Translations under genes and position numbers: made by a program
The notes under the pieces: generated by a model
Told to the model about the DNA's origin: nothing
Seen by the model: the letters and a program-made list of their open reading frames with translations, nothing else
The model's database searches: none
Part shown: positions 35,660 through 44,655 of the stretch, in pieces
How positions within the stretch are numbered: position 1 is the stretch's first letter
Layout of the letters: the number at the start of each line of letters is the position of its first letter
Source: Chitinophaga solisilvae
Lineage (GTDB): Bacteria; Bacteroidota; Bacteroidia; Chitinophagales; Chitinophagaceae
Direction: 5' to 3'
Assembly: GCF_009928525.1 (NCBI RefSeq)
Contig: NZ_JAABOK010000005.1
Location: 535,553-599,552, forward strand
DNA length: 64,000 nucleotides

Positions 35660-36916
35660 ATGTCTTCCAATAAAACGGTAGTAGGGCCTTTAAATATCCT
35701 TGATGCAGCCGTGAAGCTGAAACCGGTGGTGATACGTACGCCGTTGACCTATAGCGCAACATTGTCCCGCCGCTATAACTGTGATGTATATCTGAAAAGA
35801 GAAGACATGCAGATTGTACGCTCGTATAAGTTACGGGGCGCCTACAACCTGATCAGCAGCCTGCCTGCTGAAGTGCTCGCCAAAGGCGTTACCTGCGCCA
35901 GTGCAGGCAATCATGCACAGGGGTTTGCCTATGCATGTAAAGCGATGAACATTAAAGGTGTGGTATTCATGCCGATTATCACGCCTAAACAAAAAGTAAA
36001 CCAGGTGAATATGTTTGGCGGCGAAAACATCGAAATACGCCTGGTAGGCGATACCTTCGATGATTGCTCCGCAGAAGCCCAGGCATATACACAGGCTAAC
36101 GGAATGACATTTATTCCGCCGTTTGACAATCCGAAAATTATTGAAGGACAAGGAACGGTGGCCGTAGAAATACTGGAAGACCAGACTAACATTGATTATC
36201 TCTTTGTGCCTGTCGGCGGCGGCGGACTCGCAGCCGGCGTAGGTACCTACTTCAAAACCTACAGTCCTAAAACCACTGTTGTAGGCGTAGAACCGGAAGG
36301 TGCGCCTTCCATGCTCCGCGCACTCGAAAACGGCGCACCCGTAACCCTCGACGAAATAGAACGTTTCGTGGACGGCGCCGCCGTAAAAAGAGTAGGGGCC
36401 CTCAACTTCGACATCTGCAGGGAAGTGCTGGATAAAATGCATACCGTACCGGAAGGCATGGTTTGTTCCACCATCCTGAAATTATATAACGAAGACGCGA
36501 TCGTAGTAGAGCCCGCCGGTGCGCTCTCTATTACAGCGCTCAACGACTTCGCGGAAGAAATTAAAGGAAAAAAAGTAGTATGCGTTATCAGCGGCAGCAA
36601 TAATGATATTGACCGCATGCAGGAAATCAAGGAAAGATCCCTCCTGTATGAAGGGCTGAAACATTATTTCATTGTACGCTTCGCGCAGCGCCCCGGCGCA
36701 CTGCGCGAATTCCTGAACCATATTCTAGGTCCCAACGATGATATTACCCGTTTCGAATTTATACAGAAGCATAATAAAGAAACAGGACCTGCACTGGTAG
36801 GCATCGAACTGAAGAATAAGGAGGATTATGATGTGCTGATTGCCAATTTCAGAAAGTATAACTTTCAGTATACAGAACTGAATAAAGACGATAACCTGTT
36901 CGGTTATCTGGTGTAA
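35660..36916 (+). CDS. ilvA: Threonine dehydratase (biosynthetic), IlvA
   Basis: This protein of about 418 residues deaminates threonine to 2-oxobutyrate, feeding isoleucine synthesis. The PLP lysine is in RSYKLRGAYNL (about residue 55), with FVPVGGGGLAAGVGTYFK as the phosphate-binding glycine loop. The C-terminus has one ACT-like regulatory domain (HYFIVRFAQRPGALREFLNHI), the short form compared with the 514-residue E. coli enzyme. ATG 35660 is used because the longer frame starts inside the palindrome. It completes the Ile branch of the operon. Confidence 0.94.
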   Translation: MSSNKTVVGPLNILDAAVKLKPVVIRTPLTYSATLSRRYNCDVYLKREDMQIVRSYKLRGAYNLISSLPAEVLAKGVTCASAGNHAQGFAYACKAMNIKGVVFMPIITPKQKVNQVNMFGGENIEIRLVGDTFDDCSAEAQAYTQANGMTFIPPFDNPKIIEGQGTVAVEILEDQTNIDYLFVPVGGGGLAAGVGTYFKTYSPKTTVVGVEPEGAPSMLRALENGAPVTLDEIERFVDGAAVKRVGALNFDICREVLDKMHTVPEGMVCSTILKLYNEDAIVVEPAGALSITALNDFAEEIKGKKVVCVISGSNNDIDRMQEIKERSLLYEGLKHYFIVRFAQRPGALREFLNHILGPNDDITRFEFIQKHNKETGPALVGIELKNKEDYDVLIANFRKYNFQYTELNKDDNLFGYLV

Positions 36917-36943
36917 GTCAATAGTTGTTTTAAGAATATATAT

Positions 36944-36976
36944 AGCCTGGTCATATTTATGGCCGGGCTTTTTTAA
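36944..36976 (+). terminator. Terminator of the ilv operon
   Basis: AGCCTGGTCAT (36944-36954) pairs with ATGGCCGGGCT (36959-36969, two G-T pairs) and is followed by TTTTTT. It lies between ilvA and the convergent fecI-type gene. Confidence 0.85.
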
Positions 36977-37533
36977 TGGCTTCCTGCCGTGGCGGCCGCC
37001 GCCAGCAGTAGCAGTAACGCATAGTCTGTCAGCAGATCCTGTTTGAGTAAACGGATAGCTTTGCTCATATGCTTTTCTACCATACTAACGGATATGGATA
37101 AACGAAATGAAATTTCCCGGTAGCTCAGCCCTTCTTCCCGGTGCAGCAGATATACTTCCCTGCAGTTATCCGGCAGCCTGTCAATAGCAATATCCAGTGC
37201 CTGCAGGGAAGCCCTGGCGCTGACGCCGGGTGCTTCTACCAGCGTATCCACCTGCTCCTTCATTGCTTCCAGCCATTGCGTATCTTCTTTCATTCTGCGC
37301 CGTATTACATCTGTCAGCAGATTGCGTGCAATTGTTTTCAGCAGGCTGAGGGCATTGCCGGAATCCCTGATTACGGGCATACGTTCCCATATCTTCAGGT
37401 AGCATTGCTGCATAAGGTCCTGCACCAGGTGCTTGTCTCTGGTATAATAGCAGAGGTATTGATATAACCTGTCCTGCGTGCTGAGATACAGCTCCGTAAA
37501 TTCCTGCTCCTTATTGAATGCGGTTGACGGCAT
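36973..37533 (-). CDS. FecI-type ECF sigma factor
   Basis: This protein of about 186 residues is an extracytoplasmic-function sigma factor that should direct transcription of the neighbouring TonB-receptor locus. Region 2 includes DRLYQYLCYYTRDKHLVQDLMQQCYLKIWE (cited in part as HLVQDLMQQCYLKIWE). Region 4 includes LLHREEGLSYREISFRLSISVSMVEKHM. Upstream methionines exist at 37563 and 37578, but a perfect -7 box (TATCTTTG, minus strand, 37539-37546) ends 5 nt before 37533, so this start is preferred. It is divergent from fecR, which is less usual than the collinear order. Confidence 0.85.
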   Translation of the reverse strand: MPSTAFNKEQEFTELYLSTQDRLYQYLCYYTRDKHLVQDLMQQCYLKIWERMPVIRDSGNALSLLKTIARNLLTDVIRRRMKEDTQWLEAMKEQVDTLVEAPGVSARASLQALDIAIDRLPDNCREVYLLHREEGLSYREISFRLSISVSMVEKHMSKAIRLLKQDLLTDYALLLLLAAAATAGSH

Positions 37534-37538
37534 GTCCG

Positions 37539-37546
37539 CAAAGATA
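37539..37546 (-). promoter_or_regulatory. -7 promoter box of the fecI-type gene
   Basis: TATCTTTG on the minus strand matches TAnnTTTG and lies 5 nt before ATG 37533, predicting a leaderless or nearly leaderless mRNA. The same octamer serves the trmH-type gene. Confidence 0.5.
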
Positions 37547-37664
37547 GGCTGCGGTTCCGGCATACAGGATATTACCAAATTGTTAAGAGATGTTTCCGGT
37601 ACTGAGGTAAATGACGGTTACAGCGTGTTAATACCGGAGGGCTGTGTAAAGCAGCTGCAGTAAT

Positions 37665-38645
37665 ATGATGCCGGATCAGCAGCAATGGCGGAACTATATC
37701 GATAACACTGTCACAGATAAGGAAAGAAAAGAAATGTTGTACTGGCTGCAGGAGCAGGAAGATGCGGTATGGCAGGAGCAGTTATCTGCCGGATGGCAGG
37801 TTACGGCGCCGCCTATGCCGGCTGCTGCCGCTGCAGCGCTGCATCAGCACCTTATGGCTGTTACAGGGAAAACAGCTGCGCCACGGAAAGTGATACGTCT
37901 GCGCTGGTGGTGGGCGGCTGCCTTACTGCTGCCCGTCGCGGTATGCCTGTGGATACTGCAGCCAGGTAGCCACACCAGCCAGGAGCCGGCCACTGTTGCC
38001 TGGAAAGAGATCCGCAATAACGGCAGCTATGTATCTCGCATCACATTGCCGGACAATTCCAGGGTATGGCTTACGCCGCAGTCTGCACTCCGCATTCCGG
38101 AGGACTACGCCATGACGCAACGCAGTATGGAATTATCCGGGGAAGCCTATTTCGACATAGCGCCGCAGGCAGGAATGCCGCTGGACATACATGCCGGTAG
38201 TATACATATTGCCGTGCTGGGAACGGGTTTCAGCGTAGAGGCCTATCCCGGAGAATCTGCAGTGGCCATCGCGCTGGCCAGTGGGAAAGTGGCCGTGAAA
38301 ATACCGATGCATCACCGGAAAGACAGCACCCTGTTATTATCACCAGGTGGCAGACTGCTGTATATGCCGGCTACCGGCCGTTACACGCTGGGGCGTTTTC
38401 CGGTGGAAGATACGCTGGCATGGAAACAGGGCGCGCTGATACTGGACGATATTCCTGTTACTGCAGTATTTAACCGCCTGTCGCAACGCTTCTCCACGAA
38501 AATAAAATACGATGCCAACGCCTTCCGCCAGGCCCGCTTCTCCGGAAGATACGGACATCCTGACCTGCATCTCATCTTAAAGAACATGTCTTTCATTCAT
38601 GGTTTCCGTTACCACATAGCAGGAGATTCCGTCATTATTCACTGA
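37665..38645 (+). CDS. FecR-type anti-sigma/sensor protein
   Basis: This 326-residue inner-membrane regulator passes the receptor signal to the FecI-type sigma factor. The cytoplasmic N-terminus (about 1-70) is followed by a membrane helix (LRWWWAAALLLPVAVCLWIL, about 79-98). The periplasmic FecR domain follows (YVSRITLPDNSRVWLTPQSA, FDIAPQAGMPLDIHAGSIHIAVLGTGF), and the STN-like C-terminal domain (about 250-326, LILDDIPVTAVFNRLSQRFS) is DUF4974-like. The receptor gene follows 63 bp later. Confidence 0.92.
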   Translation: MMPDQQQWRNYIDNTVTDKERKEMLYWLQEQEDAVWQEQLSAGWQVTAPPMPAAAAAALHQHLMAVTGKTAAPRKVIRLRWWWAAALLLPVAVCLWILQPGSHTSQEPATVAWKEIRNNGSYVSRITLPDNSRVWLTPQSALRIPEDYAMTQRSMELSGEAYFDIAPQAGMPLDIHAGSIHIAVLGTGFSVEAYPGESAVAIALASGKVAVKIPMHHRKDSTLLLSPGGRLLYMPATGRYTLGRFPVEDTLAWKQGALILDDIPVTAVFNRLSQRFSTKIKYDANAFRQARFSGRYGHPDLHLILKNMSFIHGFRYHIAGDSVIIH

Positions 38646-38657
38646 TTCAGATAAAAA

Positions 38658-38681
38658 ATGTCCTGCTGGCAGGCAGGACAT
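38658..38681 (+). promoter_or_regulatory. Hairpin between fecR-type gene and TonB receptor gene
   Basis: ATGTCCTGC (38658-38666) pairs with GCAGGACAT (38673-38681) around a 6-nt loop. The following sequence is TCAAAAACA, with no T run, so this is not a standard rho-independent terminator. It may protect or adjust the level of the receptor message relative to the regulator. Confidence 0.45.
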
Positions 38682-38708
38682 CAAAAACACAGTTTTTAAA
38701 GTTTACGT

Positions 38709-41700
38709 ATGAACAAATTTAGTAAAAGCAAAGCAAACTGGCGTTTGCCGGTCATGTGTATGTTATGGCTGCTGGTGACGGGCTATGCCAGGGCGCAGTC
38801 GCCGGCAATGAATGCACCGGTGAGCCTTTCGCTGACCAACACCACCCTGGCGGCAGTAATTGCTGAAATTGACCGGCAGAGTGACCTCTCTTTTTCTTAT
38901 GACCGCGCCTCGCTGGCGACCGTAAAAATCAACAGCGCCGTGTGGCAGCATATGCCGCTGAAAGCTGTGCTGGCGGAGCTTTCCCGCAATACAGGCATGC
39001 AGTACGAAGTAAGCGGCAATACCGTGGCTGTTAAATCCGGCAGGCCGCAGCAGCCGGGAAGCATACGCGGACGCGTAGTTGATTTTGAAACCAGCGCTCC
39101 GCTGCCCGGCGCCACCGTACAGCTGCAGGGCACTACGGCAGGCGCTATCACCGACGCCCGCGGATTCTACCAGTTAAAAGATGTTGCCCCCGGAAAATAT
39201 ACGCTGCTCGTTACCTTCATCGGATATCAGCACGGTATCGTCAGCAATATAGTGGTGGAAAGCAACCGGCAGGAAACCTCCGACGTAAAGATGCAGGCCG
39301 GCGGCGCTCTCCGGGAAGTGGTGGTGGATGCAGGCCCGCGTAAGGTACGCGCAGTCACCCACAGCACGGAAACGCAACTGATCCGGGAAGTACGTAATGC
39401 TACCGGCGTGGTATCCGGTATCTCCAATGAACTGATCGCTAAAACTCCGGACAGGAACGCTGCAGAAATCGTTAAGAGAATTTCAGGCGTTACCGTGGTA
39501 GATGACAGGTTTATTGTGGTGCGTGGTATGAATGAACGCTATAACCTGACCTATCTCAACGGCAACATTGCACCTTCTACAGAACTGTACAACAAAGCCT
39601 TTGCGTATGATCTGCTGCCCAGCAGCGTCATCGATAAAATACTGGTGTATAAATCTCCGGTGGCCGACCTGGTGGCTGATTACGGTGGTGCTGCGGTGAA
39701 AATATTTACTAAAAATGCTATGCCGGTAAAGCATTTTGATATCGGTATCCAGCTGGCACACCGCGTCGGTTCCACCCTGCAGCAGCATGTGAGTTATAAC
39801 GGCGGAAAGCTGGATGGTCTTGGCTTTGATGACGGTACGCGTAAATTGCCCGATTTCTCTCCCGGTATCTTTCACAGCAACCAGAAAGTACCCGGAACCG
39901 TTTCCAATGCAACATGGGTGGACGGATTTTCTTCTACCATGAATTATGGTACCAGGTACTCCCTGCCGGATATGCAGCTGTTTGCCAACTATTACAACAG
40001 CTGGAAAATAGGTAAAGCCAGGCTATATGACCTTACGGCGATTACTTTTACGAAAGAAACAACCGGCTATGACCTGTACCGGCAGAAAGGAAATACCAAT
40101 GCCAGGGAGATTTCGGAAGATACGGTGAGCATGCAGGCTGCTTTCGACAGAAATACCCGGTCCTATATCCGGCAGTCCACCGAAACCGGTAAAATTAATA
40201 TCCTGGAAAACCTCACGCTGCAATGGAATGATAAACACAAACTTTTTCTGCGGAATTTTTTCGTGAATGACGGACGACGCTTTACAAGCGTGAGCAGCGT
40301 TTATCCCAACATCATAGATAAGCCCGGCTTCTATATTCACAACCGTGATATTGTGTTGTCATTCCAGCAGCGTACACTGTACTCCGGAAACCTGGGAGGA
40401 GCGCATCAGCTGGGCACAGCAGGAAAGCACGATCTGGAATGGAACCTGGGGTTTACACATAATCAGCAGCAGTTCCCGGACCAGCGCATCATCCACCTGT
40501 ATTCTTCTCCGAATTACGGAGATACCAGCTGGATAATTGCCGCCACAGACCAGTACGGTATATTTAACCGGCTGTATACCAAAATACAGGAGCGTATCTA
40601 TAATGCTTCGCTGGATTATACCTTTCACGTAACGCCTGCCTTGTCATTTAAAACAGGCGCTTATGAACTGTTTAAGCTGCGGCAGGTAGGCCGCCGCGTA
40701 TTCCGTGGAAACCGGGCAGGTCTTGGGTTGTATGAACTGCGTCAGCCAAATGATGACCCGCAGTGGACTACAGGTCACGGCATCAACAACCTGGCTATTC
40801 TCCGCTTTCGTCAGGATAATCTGTCAACATTCTGGAGCCACCGGAATTTCCCGGATGATAATACCGGCCTTGCCATGTATGATGGTACTTCCCCGGTAGA
40901 CGCCTATGTGGCCAGCGAACAGTATAATGCCTTTTATGTAATGGGCGACTGGAAACCGGCAGACGAAAAGCTGGTATTCAATGCAGGGCTGCGGCTGGAA
41001 TACGACCGGCAGCGCCTCGCAGGCGCTAAACCGGGAGTGCTGGGGAATGCTTCGTTGCTGCCGGTAAACATAGACCACCAGCAAACACTCCTGCTGCCTT
41101 CCATGAATATCAGCTGGAGGCCCGGAGAATCGCTGGTATTACGCGGTGGTTACGGAAGAACAGTAAACAGACCTGATTTCCGCGAAATATCCCCCTACAA
41201 CGACATGGATTTTCAGAACCAGGAAATCATCTTCGGAAATAAGAATATCGTTCCTGCTATTATCGATAACTATGATCTGCGCGCTGAATGGTATCCTGCC
41301 CGTAATAAAAGCGAGATGTTCAACGCAGGTATCTTCTACAAACGCCTGCAACACCCTATAGAACGTATGCGTAAGGAAGTAGCCAATTCAGATTACGATG
41401 ATGGCCTTGGCTATACCGTTATCTCCTATGATAATTCTGTAAAGGCAGAGATCTATGGAATAGAAGCAGAAGTAAAGAAAAGTCTTTCCTTCATTCCCGG
41501 TAATCTCTTCAGAAATCTCTCCTTTGTATTCAATGGTACACTGGTGAAAAGTGTAACAGAAAGACATGCAGTTGCCGGTAATTATTTCCAGGACAGCATC
41601 CGGGTAAAGGGACAGCCGCTGCAGGGACAATCGCCGTATGTACTGAATACCGGCCTGTTTTATGAAAACCCCGCCTGGGGAACTAAAATCGGATTGATCT

Positions 41701-42044
41701 ACAATGTAAGCGGGCCACGCATATACGCCAAGAGTATGCGCGCAGAAACCGATTCTGCCAGGGATTACCAGTATACGCGCGCAGACCTCCTCCAGCTGCC
41801 CGTGCATCTGCTGGATCTCTCTGTTACCAAACGTCTTATTAAATCCCTCCAGGTTAAATTCAGTGTACAAAACTTGCTGGATCAGGCTTACCGCATCGTG
41901 GAAGATCAGAATTACAACCAGCATTACGATGCTGAAACCCCTGTTACCAAAGCTAACGGAGATGTTTATTATGTAGGTGATAACATTGTCACAAAGTATA
42001 AACCAGGCAGATATTTCCTGCTGCAGTTCACCTATTCTTTCTAA
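38709..42044 (+). CDS. TonB-dependent receptor with N-terminal STN domain
   Basis: This 1111-residue outer-membrane receptor has a signal peptide (VMCMLWLLVTGYARAQ). It continues with an STN secretin/TonB signalling domain (about 35-105, LTNTTLAAVIAEIDRQSDLSFSYD), a CarboxypepD_reg-like domain (about 115-200, RGRVVDFETSAPLPGATV), the plug (about 225-340, VKRISGVTVVDDRFIVVRGM, DKILVYKSPVADLVADYGG) and a barrel ending LLQFTYSF. The STN domain is the part that contacts FecR. The two downstream lipoproteins take the place of a SusD, so the substrate is probably not a typical Sus glycan; it is unknown. Confidence 0.93.
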   Translation: MNKFSKSKANWRLPVMCMLWLLVTGYARAQSPAMNAPVSLSLTNTTLAAVIAEIDRQSDLSFSYDRASLATVKINSAVWQHMPLKAVLAELSRNTGMQYEVSGNTVAVKSGRPQQPGSIRGRVVDFETSAPLPGATVQLQGTTAGAITDARGFYQLKDVAPGKYTLLVTFIGYQHGIVSNIVVESNRQETSDVKMQAGGALREVVVDAGPRKVRAVTHSTETQLIREVRNATGVVSGISNELIAKTPDRNAAEIVKRISGVTVVDDRFIVVRGMNERYNLTYLNGNIAPSTELYNKAFAYDLLPSSVIDKILVYKSPVADLVADYGGAAVKIFTKNAMPVKHFDIGIQLAHRVGSTLQQHVSYNGGKLDGLGFDDGTRKLPDFSPGIFHSNQKVPGTVSNATWVDGFSSTMNYGTRYSLPDMQLFANYYNSWKIGKARLYDLTAITFTKETTGYDLYRQKGNTNAREISEDTVSMQAAFDRNTRSYIRQSTETGKINILENLTLQWNDKHKLFLRNFFVNDGRRFTSVSSVYPNIIDKPGFYIHNRDIVLSFQQRTLYSGNLGGAHQLGTAGKHDLEWNLGFTHNQQQFPDQRIIHLYSSPNYGDTSWIIAATDQYGIFNRLYTKIQERIYNASLDYTFHVTPALSFKTGAYELFKLRQVGRRVFRGNRAGLGLYELRQPNDDPQWTTGHGINNLAILRFRQDNLSTFWSHRNFPDDNTGLAMYDGTSPVDAYVASEQYNAFYVMGDWKPADEKLVFNAGLRLEYDRQRLAGAKPGVLGNASLLPVNIDHQQTLLLPSMNISWRPGESLVLRGGYGRTVNRPDFREISPYNDMDFQNQEIIFGNKNIVPAIIDNYDLRAEWYPARNKSEMFNAGIFYKRLQHPIERMRKEVANSDYDDGLGYTVISYDNSVKAEIYGIEAEVKKSLSFIPGNLFRNLSFVFNGTLVKSVTERHAVAGNYFQDSIRVKGQPLQGQSPYVLNTGLFYENPAWGTKIGLIYNVSGPRIYAKSMRAETDSARDYQYTRADLLQLPVHLLDLSVTKRLIKSLQVKFSVQNLLDQAYRIVEDQNYNQHYDAETPVTKANGDVYYVGDNIVTKYKPGRYFLLQFTYSF

Positions 42045-42054
42045 AAATATTATC

Positions 42055-42879
42055 ATGAACAAGCATATCATCAATCGAATAATGTTACTCTGCTGCTGCC
42101 TGGTAACGGCTTGCAGCAAAGATGTAACCCCGCCGGATGTGATAACGAAAAGCGGTATTTTCTTTTACAACGGCTCCTATGCGCTCAGCAAACAGGTGTT
42201 CGATAATATGGGCAACAGCCGTAACTGGCTGCTGATAGATAACCAGGATACCGCCTATCAGACAATCCCTTCCGAAATCCCGGCGCTGCCCTGCTTCAGC
42301 AGAAGCAATCCCGAAGTATATCCTGCCAGCAGAGGCGGATGGCCGATTCTGATGCCGGTAGCTACGGGAACGCATACACTGTTGCTGACAGATACCTCCG
42401 GCCTGGTGATTGATAAATCTTCCCTGAATATTACAACAGATGTACAGACAGCTGTTTTCTACGGCGATTATTTCGGTAAATATAAAAGCCTCGTACTGAC
42501 AGACACCTATGTGCCGCTGCAGGGCAGCGCCGGTATACGGCTGGTGAATCTCAGCCCTTCTGAACATCCCGTTTATATCACGATAGATAAAGTTATTCCG
42601 GCTGTTCTGCCGGCGGCTACAAAGTACGGAGATCATACACCCTTTCTGCAGCTGCCGCTTTCCCGGCAGGATACCCTCAATATCAAAGTGTACCGGGAAG
42701 GAGATGAATCGAAGGAAATTCTGGGACGGGCACAGCTGACAGCGATGCCCGGTCACGCCTATACGCTGGTGATGACCGGCTACCGGACAGATGGCCCCAC
42801 GTCGTACAACGATCCGCGCTCCGGCAAAACAGTGATGATACAACCCAATTTCCAGATTACTGTACTGAAGAACTATTAA
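42055..42879 (+). CDS. DUF4397-like lipoprotein
   Basis: This protein of about 274 residues has a lipoprotein signal (IMLLCCCLVTACSKD, lipidated Cys near residue 20). The region about 140-260 (GSAGIRLVNLSPSEHPVYITID, QDTLNIKVYREGDESKE, GHAYTLVMTGYRTDG) resembles DUF4397 beta domains of surface lipoproteins. It starts 10 bp after the receptor stop and 2 bp before the next gene. It probably works with the receptor at the outer membrane; function unknown. Confidence 0.75.
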   Translation: MNKHIINRIMLLCCCLVTACSKDVTPPDVITKSGIFFYNGSYALSKQVFDNMGNSRNWLLIDNQDTAYQTIPSEIPALPCFSRSNPEVYPASRGGWPILMPVATGTHTLLLTDTSGLVIDKSSLNITTDVQTAVFYGDYFGKYKSLVLTDTYVPLQGSAGIRLVNLSPSEHPVYITIDKVIPAVLPAATKYGDHTPFLQLPLSRQDTLNIKVYREGDESKEILGRAQLTAMPGHAYTLVMTGYRTDGPTSYNDPRSGKTVMIQPNFQITVLKNY

Positions 42880-42881
42880 GT

Positions 42882-44576
42882 ATGAAAACAGGATACACAA
42901 GTAAAATAACCGCCATCATACTCCTGATGGCAGTACTGACGCCGCTGCTGCACAGCTGCCGTAAAGTGGATGATAACGAACAGCTGGTGGCCTCGCAGCC
43001 CTGGTTTGCAGATACCTATAATCTGGAGGGAAGATACGGTATCGCCGAATGGTCATACCCCCGGATGCTGGTAATAGGAGATACCGCTATGCTGATCGGT
43101 AAATTTTTTACAGAAAAGCCAGGCAGCGAAATACTGATTGGCGGCGTGCCGGTGAAAATTACGGAGCATATTACCCTCGATCCCGGAAATAAATATAATA
43201 CCGGCGGACTGCCCCTGCAGCAAATGGACCTCATCCGCTTCGTGGTAACCAAGGAAATGGGAACAGGCGCCCGCCGCGATATTACCGCTGTGGCAAATGG
43301 CGTCCGCCAGCTGGGAAAGCAGGTAAGCATCCAGGCATTTGCTGCCACTACTAACGGTACCGACTCTACGCTGACAGTAACGGAAATAGGCTCCTGGGAG
43401 CCGGCAGACCAGCAGCTGTTTCTCACCAGGGGATATTCCTATATCCGCTCTTCTCATGTGGATATGTCGGGTAACCTGCTTTTTGATAACATCCTGGGAT
43501 TGTATATGCTGCGCAATAAACACGTGAAAACAGTTATGAAGGCCGGCGATGTACTTAAGGATGACAAGGGAGCAGATTTTACCGTCACGTATGTACTCGG
43601 CAGCGCGCTTTCCTTTGATGGCGCCTTCATGTACATCTCTTTATCCACAAAAGAAAATACGCCTGATGCAAATGAGTATTACATTTTCCGCCTGCTTAAA
43701 ATGGATGTTGCTTCCGGCGTTATCACTACCATCAACCGTACGCCGGTGATAAAGGGCCGCGCAGCCGTCAGCAACGACGGAAGGCCGTATACAGGACAGA
43801 TCAGCCAGCTGAAAATAGTAACTACAGATCTTAACCTGGATATAAACAATAACCTGTTTTATGCCAATCACTATGCACCGGAGGATAAAGCCAACGGACA
43901 TGAAGCCTGGTACAATTCCCTTACAGCAGGCATTTTCAGTACCTATGGCAGTTTTAACTCACTGCAGACCGTTTGCAGAATGGGTACCGGCGGAGAGGTA
44001 AGGGTGCTGATGAAAAACTGGACATCGGAGTATAACTCACCGGGTGAACCGGTGGCTGTCAGCATGTATACCCTTGATCCTGCCGGCCGTTATATATATG
44101 CGTTTAAAACGCCGGAAGGGTTAAACACCTACGCTATCCGTTTTGATGTGGAAGAAGAAGATGTGCTGAATACGCTGGCTAACTTCAGTTATACTTTTAC
44201 CTTCCGTTCTTTCGAGAAGGACCCGGCATTGAAAAATACATCGCCGGTGGAGTGGTACGGGGATTATACCTCTATGGAATGGAATCCCAGGCTGGTATTG
44301 TCTGACGGAACACTGCTGAATGCAAATACGGCCTCCCTGAAGGCATTTGATTTTGACAACATGAGCGTATATTGTTATGCAGGCTCCGAGCTGGGCCTGG
44401 TGGGGGGCACTGAGAAACAGGATCAGGTTACGGGAAAGGCCAAGTGGGTGAACTTCTATGATATGTCTTTCAACGGAACAGATAAAAACAATGCGGTTTA
44501 TTTCTGCCGTGGCATGGAAGTCAGCGGCCTGGCGCACAACCTGAGATTTTACCGGATGGCGCCTGCCGGTAAATGA
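42882..44576 (+). CDS. Large outer-membrane-type lipoprotein of unknown function
   Basis: This 564-residue protein has a lipoprotein signal (IILLMAVLTPLLHSC, Cys near residue 26). A possible IPT/TIG-like segment lies at about 50-95 (RMLVIGDTAMLIGKFF, EILIGGVPVKI). The remainder has repeated beta-rich stretches (GAFMYISLSTKENTPDANEY, NNNLFYANHYAPEDK, GRYIYAFKTPEGLNTYAI) that might form a propeller, but I do not recognise a family. It ends the receptor operon before the hairpin at 44594. By position it is a candidate substrate-binding or surface partner of the receptor. Confidence 0.7.
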   Translation: MKTGYTSKITAIILLMAVLTPLLHSCRKVDDNEQLVASQPWFADTYNLEGRYGIAEWSYPRMLVIGDTAMLIGKFFTEKPGSEILIGGVPVKITEHITLDPGNKYNTGGLPLQQMDLIRFVVTKEMGTGARRDITAVANGVRQLGKQVSIQAFAATTNGTDSTLTVTEIGSWEPADQQLFLTRGYSYIRSSHVDMSGNLLFDNILGLYMLRNKHVKTVMKAGDVLKDDKGADFTVTYVLGSALSFDGAFMYISLSTKENTPDANEYYIFRLLKMDVASGVITTINRTPVIKGRAAVSNDGRPYTGQISQLKIVTTDLNLDINNNLFYANHYAPEDKANGHEAWYNSLTAGIFSTYGSFNSLQTVCRMGTGGEVRVLMKNWTSEYNSPGEPVAVSMYTLDPAGRYIYAFKTPEGLNTYAIRFDVEEEDVLNTLANFSYTFTFRSFEKDPALKNTSPVEWYGDYTSMEWNPRLVLSDGTLLNANTASLKAFDFDNMSVYCYAGSELGLVGGTEKQDQVTGKAKWVNFYDMSFNGTDKNNAVYFCRGMEVSGLAHNLRFYRMAPAGK

Positions 44577-44593
44577 TACCGGTATCAAAACAA

Positions 44594-44641
44594 CGCATCC
44601 CGGATATGGCATTGCTATGCTGTATCCGGGATGCGCTGTTT
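44594..44641. terminator. Bidirectional terminator between lipoprotein and alcohol dehydrogenase genes
   Basis: CGCATCCCGGATA (44594-44606) pairs exactly with its complement at 44623-44635. An A-rich left flank and TTTT at 44639 make it usable from both sides of the convergent genes. Confidence 0.85.
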
Positions 44642-44655
44642 TAAACGATGTATTA

